Below are positions 24,728 through 36,286 of a stretch of 64,000 nt of DNA, in pieces. Under the pieces are notes generated by a model. That model did no database searches and was not told the origin of the DNA. It saw nothing but the letters and a program-made list of their open reading frames with translations. The translations under genes and the position numbers were made by a program. The stretch is from positions 124,001 through 188,000 of the forward strand of contig JACGCN010000045.1 in assembly GCA_014905825.1 (NCBI GenBank), read 5' to 3'. The stretch is from Lyophyllum atratum. Lineage: Eukaryota > Basidiomycota > Agaricomycetes > Agaricales > Lyophyllaceae. Positions within the stretch are counted from its first letter, which is position 1. Each line of letters opens with the position of its first letter.

Positions 24728-25187
24728 CTCTAAAATTCAGCCCGAGTCAGCCCACATCGATTCAGGTGGTTATTATACTTACAGCTGATCGCTGACTTGT
24801 CCCTGTACTTCGCATTCTTATCCATACCGGCCTTTGACTGCGGTTGCTCATGGAATAACTCCGCCTCCCGGGCACGATCAGCCTGCATCTCGACCTCCGC
24901 TTCATACTCTTTGTCGGCAGCAGCTTTTTCCTGACAGTCACCGCAACATCCGCACCATTTCGAGGGAACTGTGGGGAGGCGCTATCGTTCAGCGATGGTG
25001 GGGACAGAATCGCCTAGGAAGGTGCGGACTTACTGTAGGTGCAGAGACGCAAGAAATCACTATGCCCGCATATTGCTGCATAAGTGAAGTTAGGTCGGAC
25101 GTGAGTCAGATAATTGAAGGATCACTCCTTACAGAAACACATCATGCAACAGTAACAGCAGTCCGTGCAATCGCCTGGAGAAGACAT
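24728..25187 (-). CDS. Small Cys-rich protein (CCYCCMMC type)
   Basis: Four exons; the last contributes only the final two bases of the stop codon. The start is MSSPGDCTDCCYCCMMCF, with seven Cys in 18 residues. A 56-bp intron follows, then SICGHSDFLRLCTY, another intron, then PSKWCGCCGDCQEKAAADKE. The rest is a highly charged, probably coiled-coil helix (YEAEVEMQADRAREAELFHE) ending KSAIS. Paired Cys could be lipidated or bind metal. The arrangement of an N-terminal Cys block and a polar tail is like the gene at 17536-17889, though the sequences are not obviously homologous. The donor after ATCAGCT joined to attttag creates the stop directly at the junction; reading on without splicing would extend the protein. 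Confidence 0.55.
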
Positions 25188-26249
25188 CGGTAGCGTGTTG
25201 AAAGTCGCGGTGACAAGTCGAGCTTATGACCTTAGCGAATGCGATTTCAACAGAGACGACTCCAGGTCGAGACTTGTGGGATGTGAATGGAGCCAGTAAG
25301 TAGGGAGGCGCTTTAAGGTAAACCCTGGAGCGAATAATGGCTAGCCAAAATTGCAGAAACTTGATCGCGTTCCGTACGACGATGCCTCAGCTCGGGTATC
25401 ATACTTATCAACTTTTGGGAAGGCTGTGCGTATCCAAGGTGGCATCGAGACCTTCGAACAAAGGGTGAGTCACTGATTGCGAGGAGTTAGGATATAAGGG
25501 AAACCCAATCTAATCCACTTACTTCCAGTGCCTTTTGTCAAGTTGATCTTCGACTGCGATATAGCATGCGTGCGTACTCCCAACCACCATCGCGATGTGT
25601 ATGGCATCCTGCGGGCGTGTTCTTCGCTTGTTGAATACCATTAAGATATAACATATTAGTGCGAAGCCTGTGCGGCGATGAAAGAACTGGTCTGCCAATC
25701 ACTGAGATTTGACCCGTAACGTGCACTTTATTTGTCATGACCAACAGATTCTGATCGTTCATCCACCTCGTGTCGCTCTTGTTCTCGGAAACCATTGTCA
25801 GCCTCGATAAGGGAAAAAGGTGTGGTTTGACGGCCGTCGGGTCGTTTCGCCCGACCACCCGGGAGGGAACGTAAAGTTGGGCAAGGATTTCGAGATGCTG
25901 ATAGGACAACTTCAGGAAAGTGATGTGGGTGAGTAAGGAATCGAGGCGGCTTAGATGAGGCAAGGTATTACAAGGCATTACCTACACAACAGGTTCATGT
26001 TGTAAACCTAGAGATCTTTGCGAACGGAAAATGGATCAGAGGTCGCCCAGGTTCCGCGGCTGGGTATTGATCTACCTGTTACAACACAGCTGAGCGCTGG
26101 GCGCTCATCGATCAGCCCGCTATTTCGATATTACCGATTTAAATGCTAGAGAAGGAGTGAGAATATCGGAAAATAGGACCATCGAAGCCTTATGAGTTGT
26201 GATACCAATTAGCAGTCCTTGATCGATGATCTGGTTCCTCGACTCGTTC
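25188..26249. other. Intergenic, one unsupported open stretch
   Basis: The minus strand is open from 25978 to 25538, but the translation shows no domain, membrane helix or homologue I can name, so I do not call a gene. Confidence 0.35.
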
Positions 26250-27680
26250 TCAAGGATTAACGGTGGAATTGGTAGAAACGGTGGAAACACCAGCATTGTC
26301 TGCGAATCTAATGGAAGGAAAGCTAGGCTTCCAGCCAGGTGTCCGCGTCTCTTCTAAACCACCCGAGCGAAGAACTCCGGACTCGACATGCAGTCTGCTC
26401 ACGGACATCAACTCGATAGTCTCGTCTGGCGCGTTCCACACAGACTCTCGAATGACAACAAGCATCAGAGTAGGATATATTCCCTGTCACATCCAAAGTA
26501 GAAATTGAGCAAATACACACCAGACCATGAATAAAAAATACGCGACGCACGACAAGCTGAACTGCGGAATATCCAGATATGCAATCAATCATGCGTCCGA
26601 TGCTCTCGGGTCCACCAACTACGAGCGAGGTAACCAGGAGGTCTGCAACCTAGATCATGCGTAAAATACCCGTCCAATGTGGATGTCTCGTACATCAGCT
26701 TACCAGCATGATCACATACAGCGTGCCGGATTCGACCAAAAGGACGAAGAGCGTGTATGTCCTGTTTTTTTTATAGGTCCGCAAGGCCAGAACGAGGGAT
26801 GTCCGGAGAATCCTATGCTTGAAGTCAGTTTCGCCCGCAAAACACCAAGGAAGTTCGGACTGGCACGCACCAAGCTCTCCACATGGTAAGCAGCATGACG
26901 GACATGTTCGTCATAATTGATAGCACAGGAGCCAATATATCTGTCGTTTTGCACAAAACCGTGTAGTCCGTGCTGTTTACTCCAGATCTGCAGTATATTG
27001 AGCTGACGATCATGTTGACTGTCGAAGAGAAGGCTTAGTAGGGAGATAAACGCGAGGTCGATATAATGCACCGATCATCAAACCCCACCAAAATACGGGA
27101 ATGACGACAAAGACCCTACGGTCATACCATATGGCCGCGACACGCCACATTACCAGAATGTCGCCGAAGATCATCTTGGCGGAGGTGATCAATCGTCCGG
27201 CATACGGTATACACTGCGACTTACTTGACATTTAAATAGCACACCTGTGATTTTGGTCTCTCGCGCAACGAGGTTATAAAACGTGTTGAATTTGGCGTCT
27301 GTCGAAAGATCGTTGGGATGCAAGAGAAGTGAGACTAATCCCATGAGCTGTGCAACTTCCAGGGCCCACAATGCACTTGTGGTGAAGAAGACGGTGTACA
27401 GGATTAACATGATCGTTGCGTTGGCAGGATGCCTCAGACCACGCTGGCTGAAACTCTGTTAGTAATTGTGCGAGTTAGGATGGGTTTTGTACCTACAATA
27501 AACCACGTGTGACGATACACAGCAGAGCGATATATATCCCTGCGTATTGCTAGTATCATCTTCCACGGCGGCGATATTTTAGACGGACGCACCAAATAGT
27601 GCGGTCGCCACAAGGACAGGAATGATTCGGTAAACGAAAGCGAGACCAGCTCGATGCATCCCCGCGTCGTCCAGAGGCAT
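26250..27680 (-). CDS. Multi-span (about 7 TM) basidiomycete membrane protein
   Basis: Many short exons. The N-terminal exon reads MPLDDAGMHRAGLAFVYRII and then a helix. Further exons give GIYIALLCIVTRGLF, HPANATIMLILYTVFFTTSA, then GDILVMWRVAAIWYDRRVFV, a helix followed by the W-R-x(2)-x-I-W motif typical of a large mushroom-specific membrane family. RTYKKNRTYTLFVLLVESGT with LYVIMLVADLLVTSLVVGG and GIYPTLMLVVIRESVWN match the last two helices of that family, in which 'GIYPT(L)' is near-invariant. The C-terminal tail is polar and cytosolic, ending STVNP. The receptor-like topology has led to speculation about sensing, but no function is established. The middle splice sites (27200-26900) are approximate. 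Confidence 0.75.
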
Positions 27681-29809
27681 TGCAGAATGAAACGGAAAAC
27701 GGATGTAGGGAAGAGGGAATGAAGGGAAAATCTAGCAGATCAGAAGAGTGCGAGTGTGGGGGGGTATTTATTGATTATATCGGGGAGATAAGTAGTACAC
27801 ATCAAAGAAGACGAGGGTGGGGTCTTTGATGAAACGAGACGTCAGAAATTCTAAACATAGATGACACAGCGCCTACGGGGAGTACTGCGCGTGCCTGTCG
27901 AGACTTGCGATGTATGATGTAGAGTCAATCGATTGGGTGAGAGAAGTCTCGCATGCAGATTTGACGTATGCTCGACCAATGGGAAGAGAAATTGAGAATA
28001 TCATTGTACCAGGGTTGCTGCGCAATTAGTCTGCAATGAATACAGGTCGATAGTCGGTCTGCTAGGAGCGGAAATGAAGCAGGGCTGAGGTGAAACGAAA
28101 GCGCTGAGAACGACGCTGAAGGACCGTCGGAGAAAGAGGGAAAAGCTCCCAGGCGTTAGGCGGAGCAAATTGGGCGCCCATGAAAGGGCATACGCGTCCC
28201 AAAGACTCCTGATGTATAGATTTCTTGTTGCCAGTGATCACTCCTGATGTAAACGTCTAGGGGTAACCACCCATACTATGCAAGGTGTCACAGTTGCACA
28301 GAATTTAAAGCGGGGCCGTTATAGACTCAGCATTTGAGGTGCTAACGCGTCTTTCCCTTGAGCTTATCAGTGCGCGACACACAGGCAATAATGTAGTGGC
28401 TCGAACAAAAGTCAGGCGTCGGCTCCAATCGTGAGTGGCATCATTTGCAGAATCGCTGATCTGGTGCGCCGAGTTTCAGATATATCGCATTCGTGGGATT
28501 TTATGACTTACTATCTACGCCTGCTACTTTCTTCAAGTAAAAGCGGGAGTGGTGCTCAATCCTTGAGCCTTCGTGAGAGTGCCAGTGAGGTGTTCCACCG
28601 TTAATGTTAGTGCGATGTTAGTGTCACTCTGGTGTCACTGTTATTAGTTGTCAGCCCAGAGCCGTCGCGCACAGACCATTTACCGCGATCACGTGCGCGT
28701 GACCGTCACTCTAAAAAAAATCTCTTCCGAGTTCTTGTCCTTTCGTTCCTCCATTGCCCATGTCAACTAGACGCTATACCTGCGCCACTGCATTTCTCTC
28801 TTCGTTTATGTCCTACCCGGAACGTCTTGATCAGTAGCGGTTGAAAACGCCTTTAGCAGGTGTCCACGGCCCCCATCTACGGAGCCCTGACAGGATCTGG
28901 GTGCATCAGGGATACGCCTCTGAACTTACAATCCTGAGATGGGATTTTCACCATGTGGATTTGTTCTCCTCGAGATTAAGTGACTTCATTATGCCATGAC
29001 TGAAAGCAGAGGCGTATCACAATACGTTTACGGACGGTCCCCTAGTGTGAGTTCTAGCCCTCTCTCTCATGCATGATGATTTCTTGCCGCCCCAGTCGTA
29101 GCCTTCGGGCCTTGACGATCGGCAGAGCACAGCCAAACGATGCATCTCTGACCATCTCTTCTCTTCGTTTCTTCTTCCTTGACAGATTGTTGATTTCGGA
29201 TCTTCTTTTGTCAGGTGAACCTCCACATTTGCCATGTGTTATCGTTGGGCGCAGTGAGAACGTTGTCGAGCCCAGAGAGGCGTGTCTTCGACGTCGCACG
29301 CCCCATTTGTTCATGTGGACCTGGGCAGCCTTGCTGGATCGGCGCAGTATCCCTGCTTCGCGTTCACGATGGTAGAGAGACGTTGCAAGACGGTGTTACC
29401 TCAGAACTTCGTAAGGAATGATTTATCTCAGCAGCGTCATCAGTAGTGTATATCAGCTAGTATTGCTGCCATGAGCTATTATGCCAACTAAATATAACTT
29501 CCTCCTTCGTTCTTGTTCACGACCGAGTCTTCTTCCTCACACACACCCTAAGTCTCAGGCAATCCCTAACGGGCAGAAGCAGTCTTCGGGGATTTTGGAG
29601 ATCATTTTTGAGCACTTGACCATGCGTGTGATTGCCGACCATGTGGGCATGACGACTCTCAAGGTCTAACACCAGCCCTGCGCATCATTCCCTACCGTCA
29701 TCGTCAACAAGAAAACCCGTATAAGGCCAGATGCCCAATGCCCCTACTTTCCTACCATAGCGCGCTGCCGCTTGACCTGTGGAATATCCCCCAAGCGCTG
29801 TACGATACG
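27681..29809. other. 2.1-kb intergenic stretch, no recognised gene
   Basis: No exon chain or RNA gene can be supported on either strand. The sequence holds short G- and A/T-runs and a small GTTAGTG/GTGTCACT repeat cluster near 28600-28640. This is the largest clean gap in the left half and may hold the ceramidase promoter. Confidence 0.4.
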
Positions 29810-32800
29810 ATGTCGGGTATCGTGTGGTACCTGACGGCCTTTGTGGCTTCGACCTCTTTGTTTAATGGCACGCCTATGGGAATCCAGGCCGTGTCGGCGC
29901 AGTATTTGCTTGGTCTAGGTGAGTGAGGGTGGTTGGAAGGACGACGGCAGTCTGACACAAGCTGTCACAGGAACTGGAGACATTACTGGGTACGTAGTTT
30001 GCTTGCACTCCTATTGCTGCTAATCGAATCTATTCCAGCCCCGTTGTAGAGACGAATATGATGGTATGACATCTCAGCATCTAAATGGAACGGGGCTAGG
30101 CTAAGGATCCGTTTAGGGCTATGCCTCTCTGGCTCAAACAGATACTGGGCTGCATATGCGTCAACTCAGTCGCGCTTTCATCATCGCAGATGCCGCCTCC
30201 GCGTCCAATAGGGTGGTGTTTATCAACGCTGGTGGGCAATCTTTCTGGAGGAACAAGCCCTGTAACTCATGCGACTTAGATATCGCGATGGGCGACACTG
30301 GCGTCCGACGTTCCATCGTCTCTCAACTCTCATCCCAATTCCCTGGTGTGTACACTAACGAGAATATCGCCTTCGTCGGGACACATCAGCACTCTGGTGT
30401 CGGCGGGTACCTCGAGAACCTGCTCCCGCAGATAACTTCCCTCGGATATGTGAAGCAGACTGCGGACGCTATCGTGGCAGGGACCGTCCGCGCCGTGCAG
30501 CGCGCACATTCGAGTCTCGCGCCCGGCAAGCTGAGCGTCGGCAATACGACTATCCTGGATGCAAACATCAATCGCTCACCCACGGCATACCTCGCAAACC
30601 CCGCGTCGGAGAGGGCGAGATATCAGTTTGACCAGGATAAAGATATGACGGTGTTGAGATTTGACGATACGACTGGGAAGGCCAGGGGCTTGTTGAGCTT
30701 TTTTGCAGTCCACGGCACCAGTATCTACGAGGTATGTCTAAATGTGTGGGTCGCGGATCCCCTGTCAACTGAGATTTCCAGAATAATACACTTGTCAGCA
30801 CGGATAACAAAGGAATGGCCGCTTTCCTCTATGAAGGTATGTATGGTGTATAATATTCGGGGATGTGAGTCTGGACATTTCGACAGCCTCGGTTGAACCC
30901 TCTTCCATGCCCGGGAACGCAACTTTCGTAGCTGGCTTTACGCAATGTAAGTGCGACACCTCCACAAATCCAGGCGCTTGCCATTTCTGGCTGCGGCGAT
31001 CCTGACTCAGCTGACCCCCCCTCTTCCAGCGAATGTTGGCGACACAAGCCCAAATACGTCAGTCCTCTCTATTACCACCATCGTCTTCCATGCTGCCTCA
31101 ATTTAAGCCCATTCTAACTGGCATTTTTTTGTCATCAGTCTTGGAGCATTCTGCCAAAGCCCAGGAAAGGATTATGACGGTCTCGCATGCGAGGCGGACC
31201 ATTCCACCTGTGGCGGCACCGTTCAGGATTGTCATGGAAGGTATGCATTATCCCAGAATAAAAATATAGATTGTGATCCCAAGATATCGTCTTCAGAGGA
31301 CCCGGATTCCGCATTTCCGACTTCGAATCGAATAGGATTATCGGCGACAAGCAGTTCAAAGGCGCCCAAGCTGTGATGAGTGGAAGCAGAATACCTGTGA
31401 GCGGGACGGTCAGAAGCGTACACATATACATGAACATGTACTCCACGTTCTCTGCTGTCTTCTGTTTCTCCGTGTCTGATTCGCGTTTCAACTTCCAGGG
31501 CGACACATACCTTCTACCTGCCAAATGGCACGCAAGTCTCGACGTGCCCTGCCGCGATGGGTTAGTGTCTTTTAAGCATGCTACTGCTTCTTCTCTTCCA
31601 AACCTACACTTGCTAACCACGTGTTCTTCGCAGGATACTCATTTGCGGGTGGAACAACGTTTGTATTCTCTCATACTCAAATACATCTTGACACCGACTG
31701 GAAGCTCTTCTCGCCAGTGACGGCCCCGGAGCTCTCGACTTCATCCAAGGAGATAACTCCTCAACCCCGCAGTGCGTGTCATTTTTGGCATTAAAGTTCA
31801 TGCCGTATTGAATAATCTCTCTTCTCCCTAGGAATCCGTTCTGGGAGATTGTCAAAGGTAGGTGTATACCTTTGGGCCCTTAATATCACTGGACCGTCAG
31901 GATTGCACCCCCGAATTTCTTGATTCTGACGGCCTCCGTCTTCTTCAGGCGCTGTAACTCCTCCGCCGTCTGCGGCACAGAAGGCGTGCCAGGATCCCAA
32001 GCCAGTTCTCCTCAATACGGTGGGTCACCTGTTTCACATATGTAGATCTTCTATTGAGTTTCCTGAAGGGATACGCTCACACCCCGTACGAGTGGGCACC
32101 GAGCACTGTTGATGTTCAGATGTTGCGTGTGGGCAATTTTGGTATGTCAGGCCAGTGTCACGCGTCTTCTTTGCTAACTATCCTGTCACAACCATTACAG
32201 TGATGTTGATCATGCCTGGTATGTTGCCGTCGTTCCCATGATGTTAAGGAGCCCATGTGACTGAGGTGTGGTCTTTGCACTTCAGGGGAGCTGACAACGA
32301 TGGCCGGAAGAAGAATGCGGTCCGTCTTTCAATTAACAACGGTGTTCCCTTTGTTAACTAAAAATATCGCCCCTTCCTCCTCTCTGTCCCTCTTTCTTCT
32401 CCATCGCTTCTCCCACGTTGCACTTCTGACGCCTGTACAGGGAATCGCTGCGCGCCAAATTAATCTCGTCAGGTGTTCTTGGGTCTGATGCATACGTTGT
32501 CGTTGCTGGTCCTGCGAATACCTATGCACATTATGTTACGACTCGTGAGGAGTATGGCGTACAGAGATACGAAGGTGCTTCGACCATCTTTGGCCAATGT
32601 GAGCACCCTGCCACCCCTTACCGCGGCTGCCATTTTTGGGCACACTGACATCATTGGTGCGAGAAAAGATACCCTTGATGCGTACATCGACAAATACTCG
32701 AGCCTTGTGCCGTTCCTTGGGGACAATGCCAATGCTGCTCCTGCTACGGACCCTGCACCGGCTGACCAGACCTCGAAAGCGATATCACTGCAGGTTCGGT

Positions 32801-33496
32801 CGTCTCTTTCATTTCTGCCTCAGATTAACTCATTTCGGCATTCCCCGTGGCTTCTCCTCGCTGACGCTCGCTTAGACTGGCGTTGTTTTCGACTCGGCGC
32901 CTATTGGAAAGAAGTTCGGCGCTGTTCTAGTCGATGTGAAGACTAGTCCAGCATATCGCGCAGGCGACAAAGTTTCGGCTCAGTTTGTTGGCGCCAACCC
33001 CAGGGTCAGTGCTTTCTTTCGGCCGCGGGGGGAAACTGACTTGGAGTGACAGAATAATCTTCGGCTTGAGGGCACGTTCTTGACTGTGGATCAGCAGGTG
33101 TCAGGTCAGTGGAAGACTGTACGGTCGGACTCCCATCCTTCGACAACCTATCAATGGGTTAGAACGAACACCGTAAGTTCGATCTTTATCCCTGACACGT
33201 CTGGTAACATTATGGAATGCATCCAGGTCACCGGTACCAGCACAGTCACAATATCCTGGTAAGTTAGGAGTCACTGTAACTGTCGATCGTGATCATCTTC
33301 TGACTTCGTTTTTCTCAGGACAATTGAGAGTGGGACACCAGGTTTGTGCCATCACGTTCCCACCGCATTTTCCCTATTGAAGCACTCCCGATTTATAGCG
33401 GGAACATATCGCCTGAGCTATTTTGGTGACTCGAAGCCCGTTATTGGTTCTATTTCTGCATTTTCTGGTACATCTTCGAGTTTCACGATCACATGA
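29810..33496 (+). CDS. Neutral/alkaline ceramidase
   Basis: About 20 exons for an amidase that hydrolyses ceramide to sphingosine and fatty acid. The start at 29810 (MSGIVWYLTAFVASTSLFNG) provides a signal peptide. The mature part opens with YLLGLGTGDITGPVVETNMM and GYASLAQTDTGLHMRQLSRA, the family N-terminal signature. Zn-binding elements are seen in FVGTHQHSGVGGYLENLL and FFAVHGTSIYE. The active-site block NVGDTSPN, containing the nucleophilic Ser, is formed across an intron near 31030-31065. Later blocks are GYAHTPYEWAPSTVDVQMLR, VMLIMPGELTTMAGRRMRE, VAGPANTYAHYVTTREEYGV and YEGASTIFGQYTLDAYID. The C-terminal beta domain reads AGTYRLSYFGDSKP and ends SSSFTIT. All key motifs are intact. Likely secreted or lumenal. 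Confidence 0.93.
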
Positions 33497-33729
33497 ACTA
33501 TGGACCCAATTTGGTCATCGTCTGATGCTTCCTTACGATGTATACCTAAAGGCCCTCCGTGGACTGAATGCATACTTACGAGTGATATGGCTGGGATTGA
33601 AACGCCCCCTACATATCACGTCCTGTGATCCTGGCGATGACAGCGATAGTCGTTGACGCCTTGATTCGGAACAGAAATAAGGTTAGGGGTCGAGCCTCGA
33701 GGTTTCCGCATGTGTGATGCTTGAACACG

Positions 33730-33736
33730 TATAAAG
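33730..33736 (+). promoter_or_regulatory. TATA box
   Basis: TATAAAG lies 71 bp before the ATG at 33801. Confidence 0.5.
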
Positions 33737-33800
33737 CCGACGCGCCACTGAAAACAGCCACCAATTCCCACCTGCCAGACGCACAACTAGGTAGACAAAC

Positions 33801-34434
33801 ATGTTCCGCAATCTCTCCAGCCAGCTTGCAGCTGCTGCCACCGGCAAAGATGAACCGAAGAAGGTCATGTCCCCAAATCTACGTGCTGACATATACACTG
33901 TCGTCGACCTTGCCAAGCCGTGGATTACTGGTGGTCGCGGCCAGGCAGGAGACGGGGTCTCCTATGGCGCTATCTTATCTACGATCCAGAAGCACTTTCC
34001 TGACGTCAAGCTCGGCCTTGAGTCAGTTGGACACGCAGAGAGTGAAGTTGCGATGATTGTGGGCGGAATTACGAACATGATTATGGAGTTTAGCATGTGG
34101 GAAAGCATGTCGGGAGGGATGGCAATGCGGACTTGGGTGGATGGTCTTATTAGTGCGTACGGAAAGACGCCAGCGGGACCTAGGAAGGATGCCATTGCGA
34201 AAGGAATCACGCGAGGGATTAATCAGAACACGGATGTTAGCCTGATGACGAAGGATTTCACAGCGAGGATACAGATCATATCCGCACTGAAGAGCGGTGA
34301 GTCAGCTGGATTGTATTGAGGATGAGGTTCCATCTGACTGGGAATGTCTCCTTCTAGTTAGCTCGAAGATATACGGAAACGGAACCGATGAAGCGCGACA
34401 GGGCGAAGCAGTGTGGAGTTCGAAGTTCATCTGA
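33801..34434 (+). CDS. Unknown basidiomycete protein, all-helical, about 190 residues
   Basis: Two exons, split by an intron from about 34297 to 34358; the second ends EAVWSSKFI. The protein starts MFRNLSSQLAAAATGKDEPK and includes SPNLRADIYTVVDLAKPWIT, VSYGAILSTIQKHFPDVKLG, SEVAMIVGGITNMIMEFSMW and TWVDGLISAYGKTPAGPRKD. The composition suggests a compact helical domain with one strongly hydrophobic helix (AMIVGGITNMIMEF) flanked by Met-rich sequence, so it could touch a membrane. No signal peptide is convincing. I cannot assign a family. A good TATA box and clean splice signals support a real gene. Confidence 0.6.
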
Positions 34435-34750
34435 CGGCTCACTAGTGGCTTAGATAGGCTTGGAATATGTACGCTACGATGATATCATATCCAGATGGGT
34501 CCGCTTCGCTCGCGAATTTCTTTGTATTGACTGTACAGATAGTACAGTAATCGGAATGGAGTTTGGAGGAGCTTGAAAATACATTATCTGTAGAAGCCAG
34601 GGTCATTTAGCTTCCGTCACCAGGAAAGTTTTGAAAGACACTCACGAATAATTAATGAGTAAGTGTCCGTTCGATGGGTATAGGGATCGGGTATATTGTA
34701 CATACGGAATATGGTATACTTTTTACTGTTGATGAAGCGTACTTTTACAA
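34435..34750. other. Intergenic, convergent 3' ends
   Basis: AT-rich 3' flank. No gene seen. Confidence 0.4.
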
Positions 34751-36286
34751 TCACGATGGTGAGTTACGACACCTGCAGTGAGAGGGGGGGTCAGTGGCTT
34801 GCAGTGTGGCTAGAGAAGAGAGACTTGCATAATGACCAAAGTCCGCCGAGAAACAAGCCGACACTGGGGATAATGTTGCATCAATGTCATCGTCCGAGGA
34901 TGGGTATCGCTCGGTTGAGGCCTCAGACGGCGAACGAGATGCCCACGAGCATCTCGTGTCATCGAGGGCACTGAAGTCATAGTAAGCATCGGTGTCCACG
35001 AAGTCAGGGTATGTATCCATGGCCAGAAGGCAGTTCATGGGGAGCGATTCTTGAACTTCGCGCATCAGCTTCTCATCGTCGAATGGCTCCATCAAAGGAG
35101 AGACGAAGATGTCGGGCATCGTGCCAGGAGGGTACTTGAATTTGTACGTTGCTGAGAAGATAGATGACGAGTCTTGTTCATCCTGGACTATATCTTGCAC
35201 GATGGTATATTGGGTTGGGTCTGACCTCAATGATGAGCTACGAGTGTTTAGATCGAACCTGAGAGCATACCTGGGCTTTCACAGATCCTCTGCCAGTACC
35301 CGGGAACGAGCGTTGTGCTGTACAGAATTGACCCGTCGATGCGCTCGGGAGCCGGACCAGCAGCGGTCAATTGAGTCGTCTCCGCAAAGGCCATCATCCC
35401 TCCTAAGTACACCGTGCAGGACGAGTGTGCGGATATCTCTGAGGGAGCTAGGAAGGTGACCGCCGGGTCGATCGAGCGGATAGGCCGAGCGTGTGGTGAT
35501 AGCCGGACGATGCCGTTTGCTCGGTCCCATTCTAGGTCCTCCGCGGCGAGTGTCGTACAAGGCACGTAAGGGGAGCATTCATTCTTGGGGAGGATATCGA
35601 TAGATATGACCGTTCTCGAGGACGAGGCGGTCCCTTGCAGTTGGCGGAAGTTGGTGGAGGTATTCACAGGCGTAGGCGGGGCGCTTGATGCATCGCTGGA
35701 TGAATCGGTATCACAGTAGTTGGCGGACCGGTAGCTGAGGTCATTGTAGCGCGAGGGACGAACGGGGCGGCAGGGCGATAGAAGCTTCATCACTGACCAA
35801 TGAATCAGTGCAAGGCAAAGGGGGCGGCAAAGGAAGGGACATACGCTTCTTGCCACCACATGTATCTCGAAGTTGTTGAAGACGGCTGCCGACTTGCTTC
35901 GCCGTCCTCCTCTTGCCCGTCTTGTGGAAGATCCAGTCAGATATGAATCGATTCCTCATAGGAAATCGGCCAAGGAGCCTAGTCTCCCGCGAGTCGTCCG
36001 GCTTATAGGCTTCAAGACCTACACGACGAGCATGTCAGCCATGCGGCACGTCGAAGATGTAGAGTGAAATACAACCTTCGAGTAGAGCTGCTTCGAGCTC
36101 TGGAGGCCATACGATCTCGCCCCCCCTCAGTGTCTTCCAACTTTTTCGTCCTTTGACGATTGATTGGAAAACGTCCTCGGTCCCCATGCTTTGTAGTGGA
36201 GAAAACTTGTAGTTGTTCGATGATGTGCAGATGCCACTAGAGGACGACGACGATCGCAAGGAAGCGAGGATGGTTTCAGAGGCCAT
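34751..36286 (-). CDS. TEA/ATTS-domain transcription factor
   Basis: The N-terminal exon (start 36286) is Ser-rich, then SWKTLRGGEIVWPPELEAAL leads into the TEA/ATTS DNA-binding domain. That domain continues after a 60-bp intron with LEAYKPDDSRETRLLGRFPM, RNRFISDWIFHKTGKRRTAK and QVGSRLQQLRDTCGGKK. This is the fold of yeast Tec1, Aspergillus AbaA and animal TEAD, which bind CATTCC/T sites and control development. Downstream are Ser/Thr-Pro-rich stretches, a beta-type region (RTVISIDILPKNECSPYVPC, SSCTVYLGGMMAFAETTQLT) like the C-terminal domain of these factors, and an acidic, Ser-rich tail ending CRCRNSPS that may activate transcription. The junction near 35270-35237 is not clean; see findings. 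Confidence 0.85.

Noticed and set aside
25538..25978. 146-residue minus-strand open frame
   Set aside because: No family, domain or introns recognised, and the composition is not distinct from random; left as intergenic.
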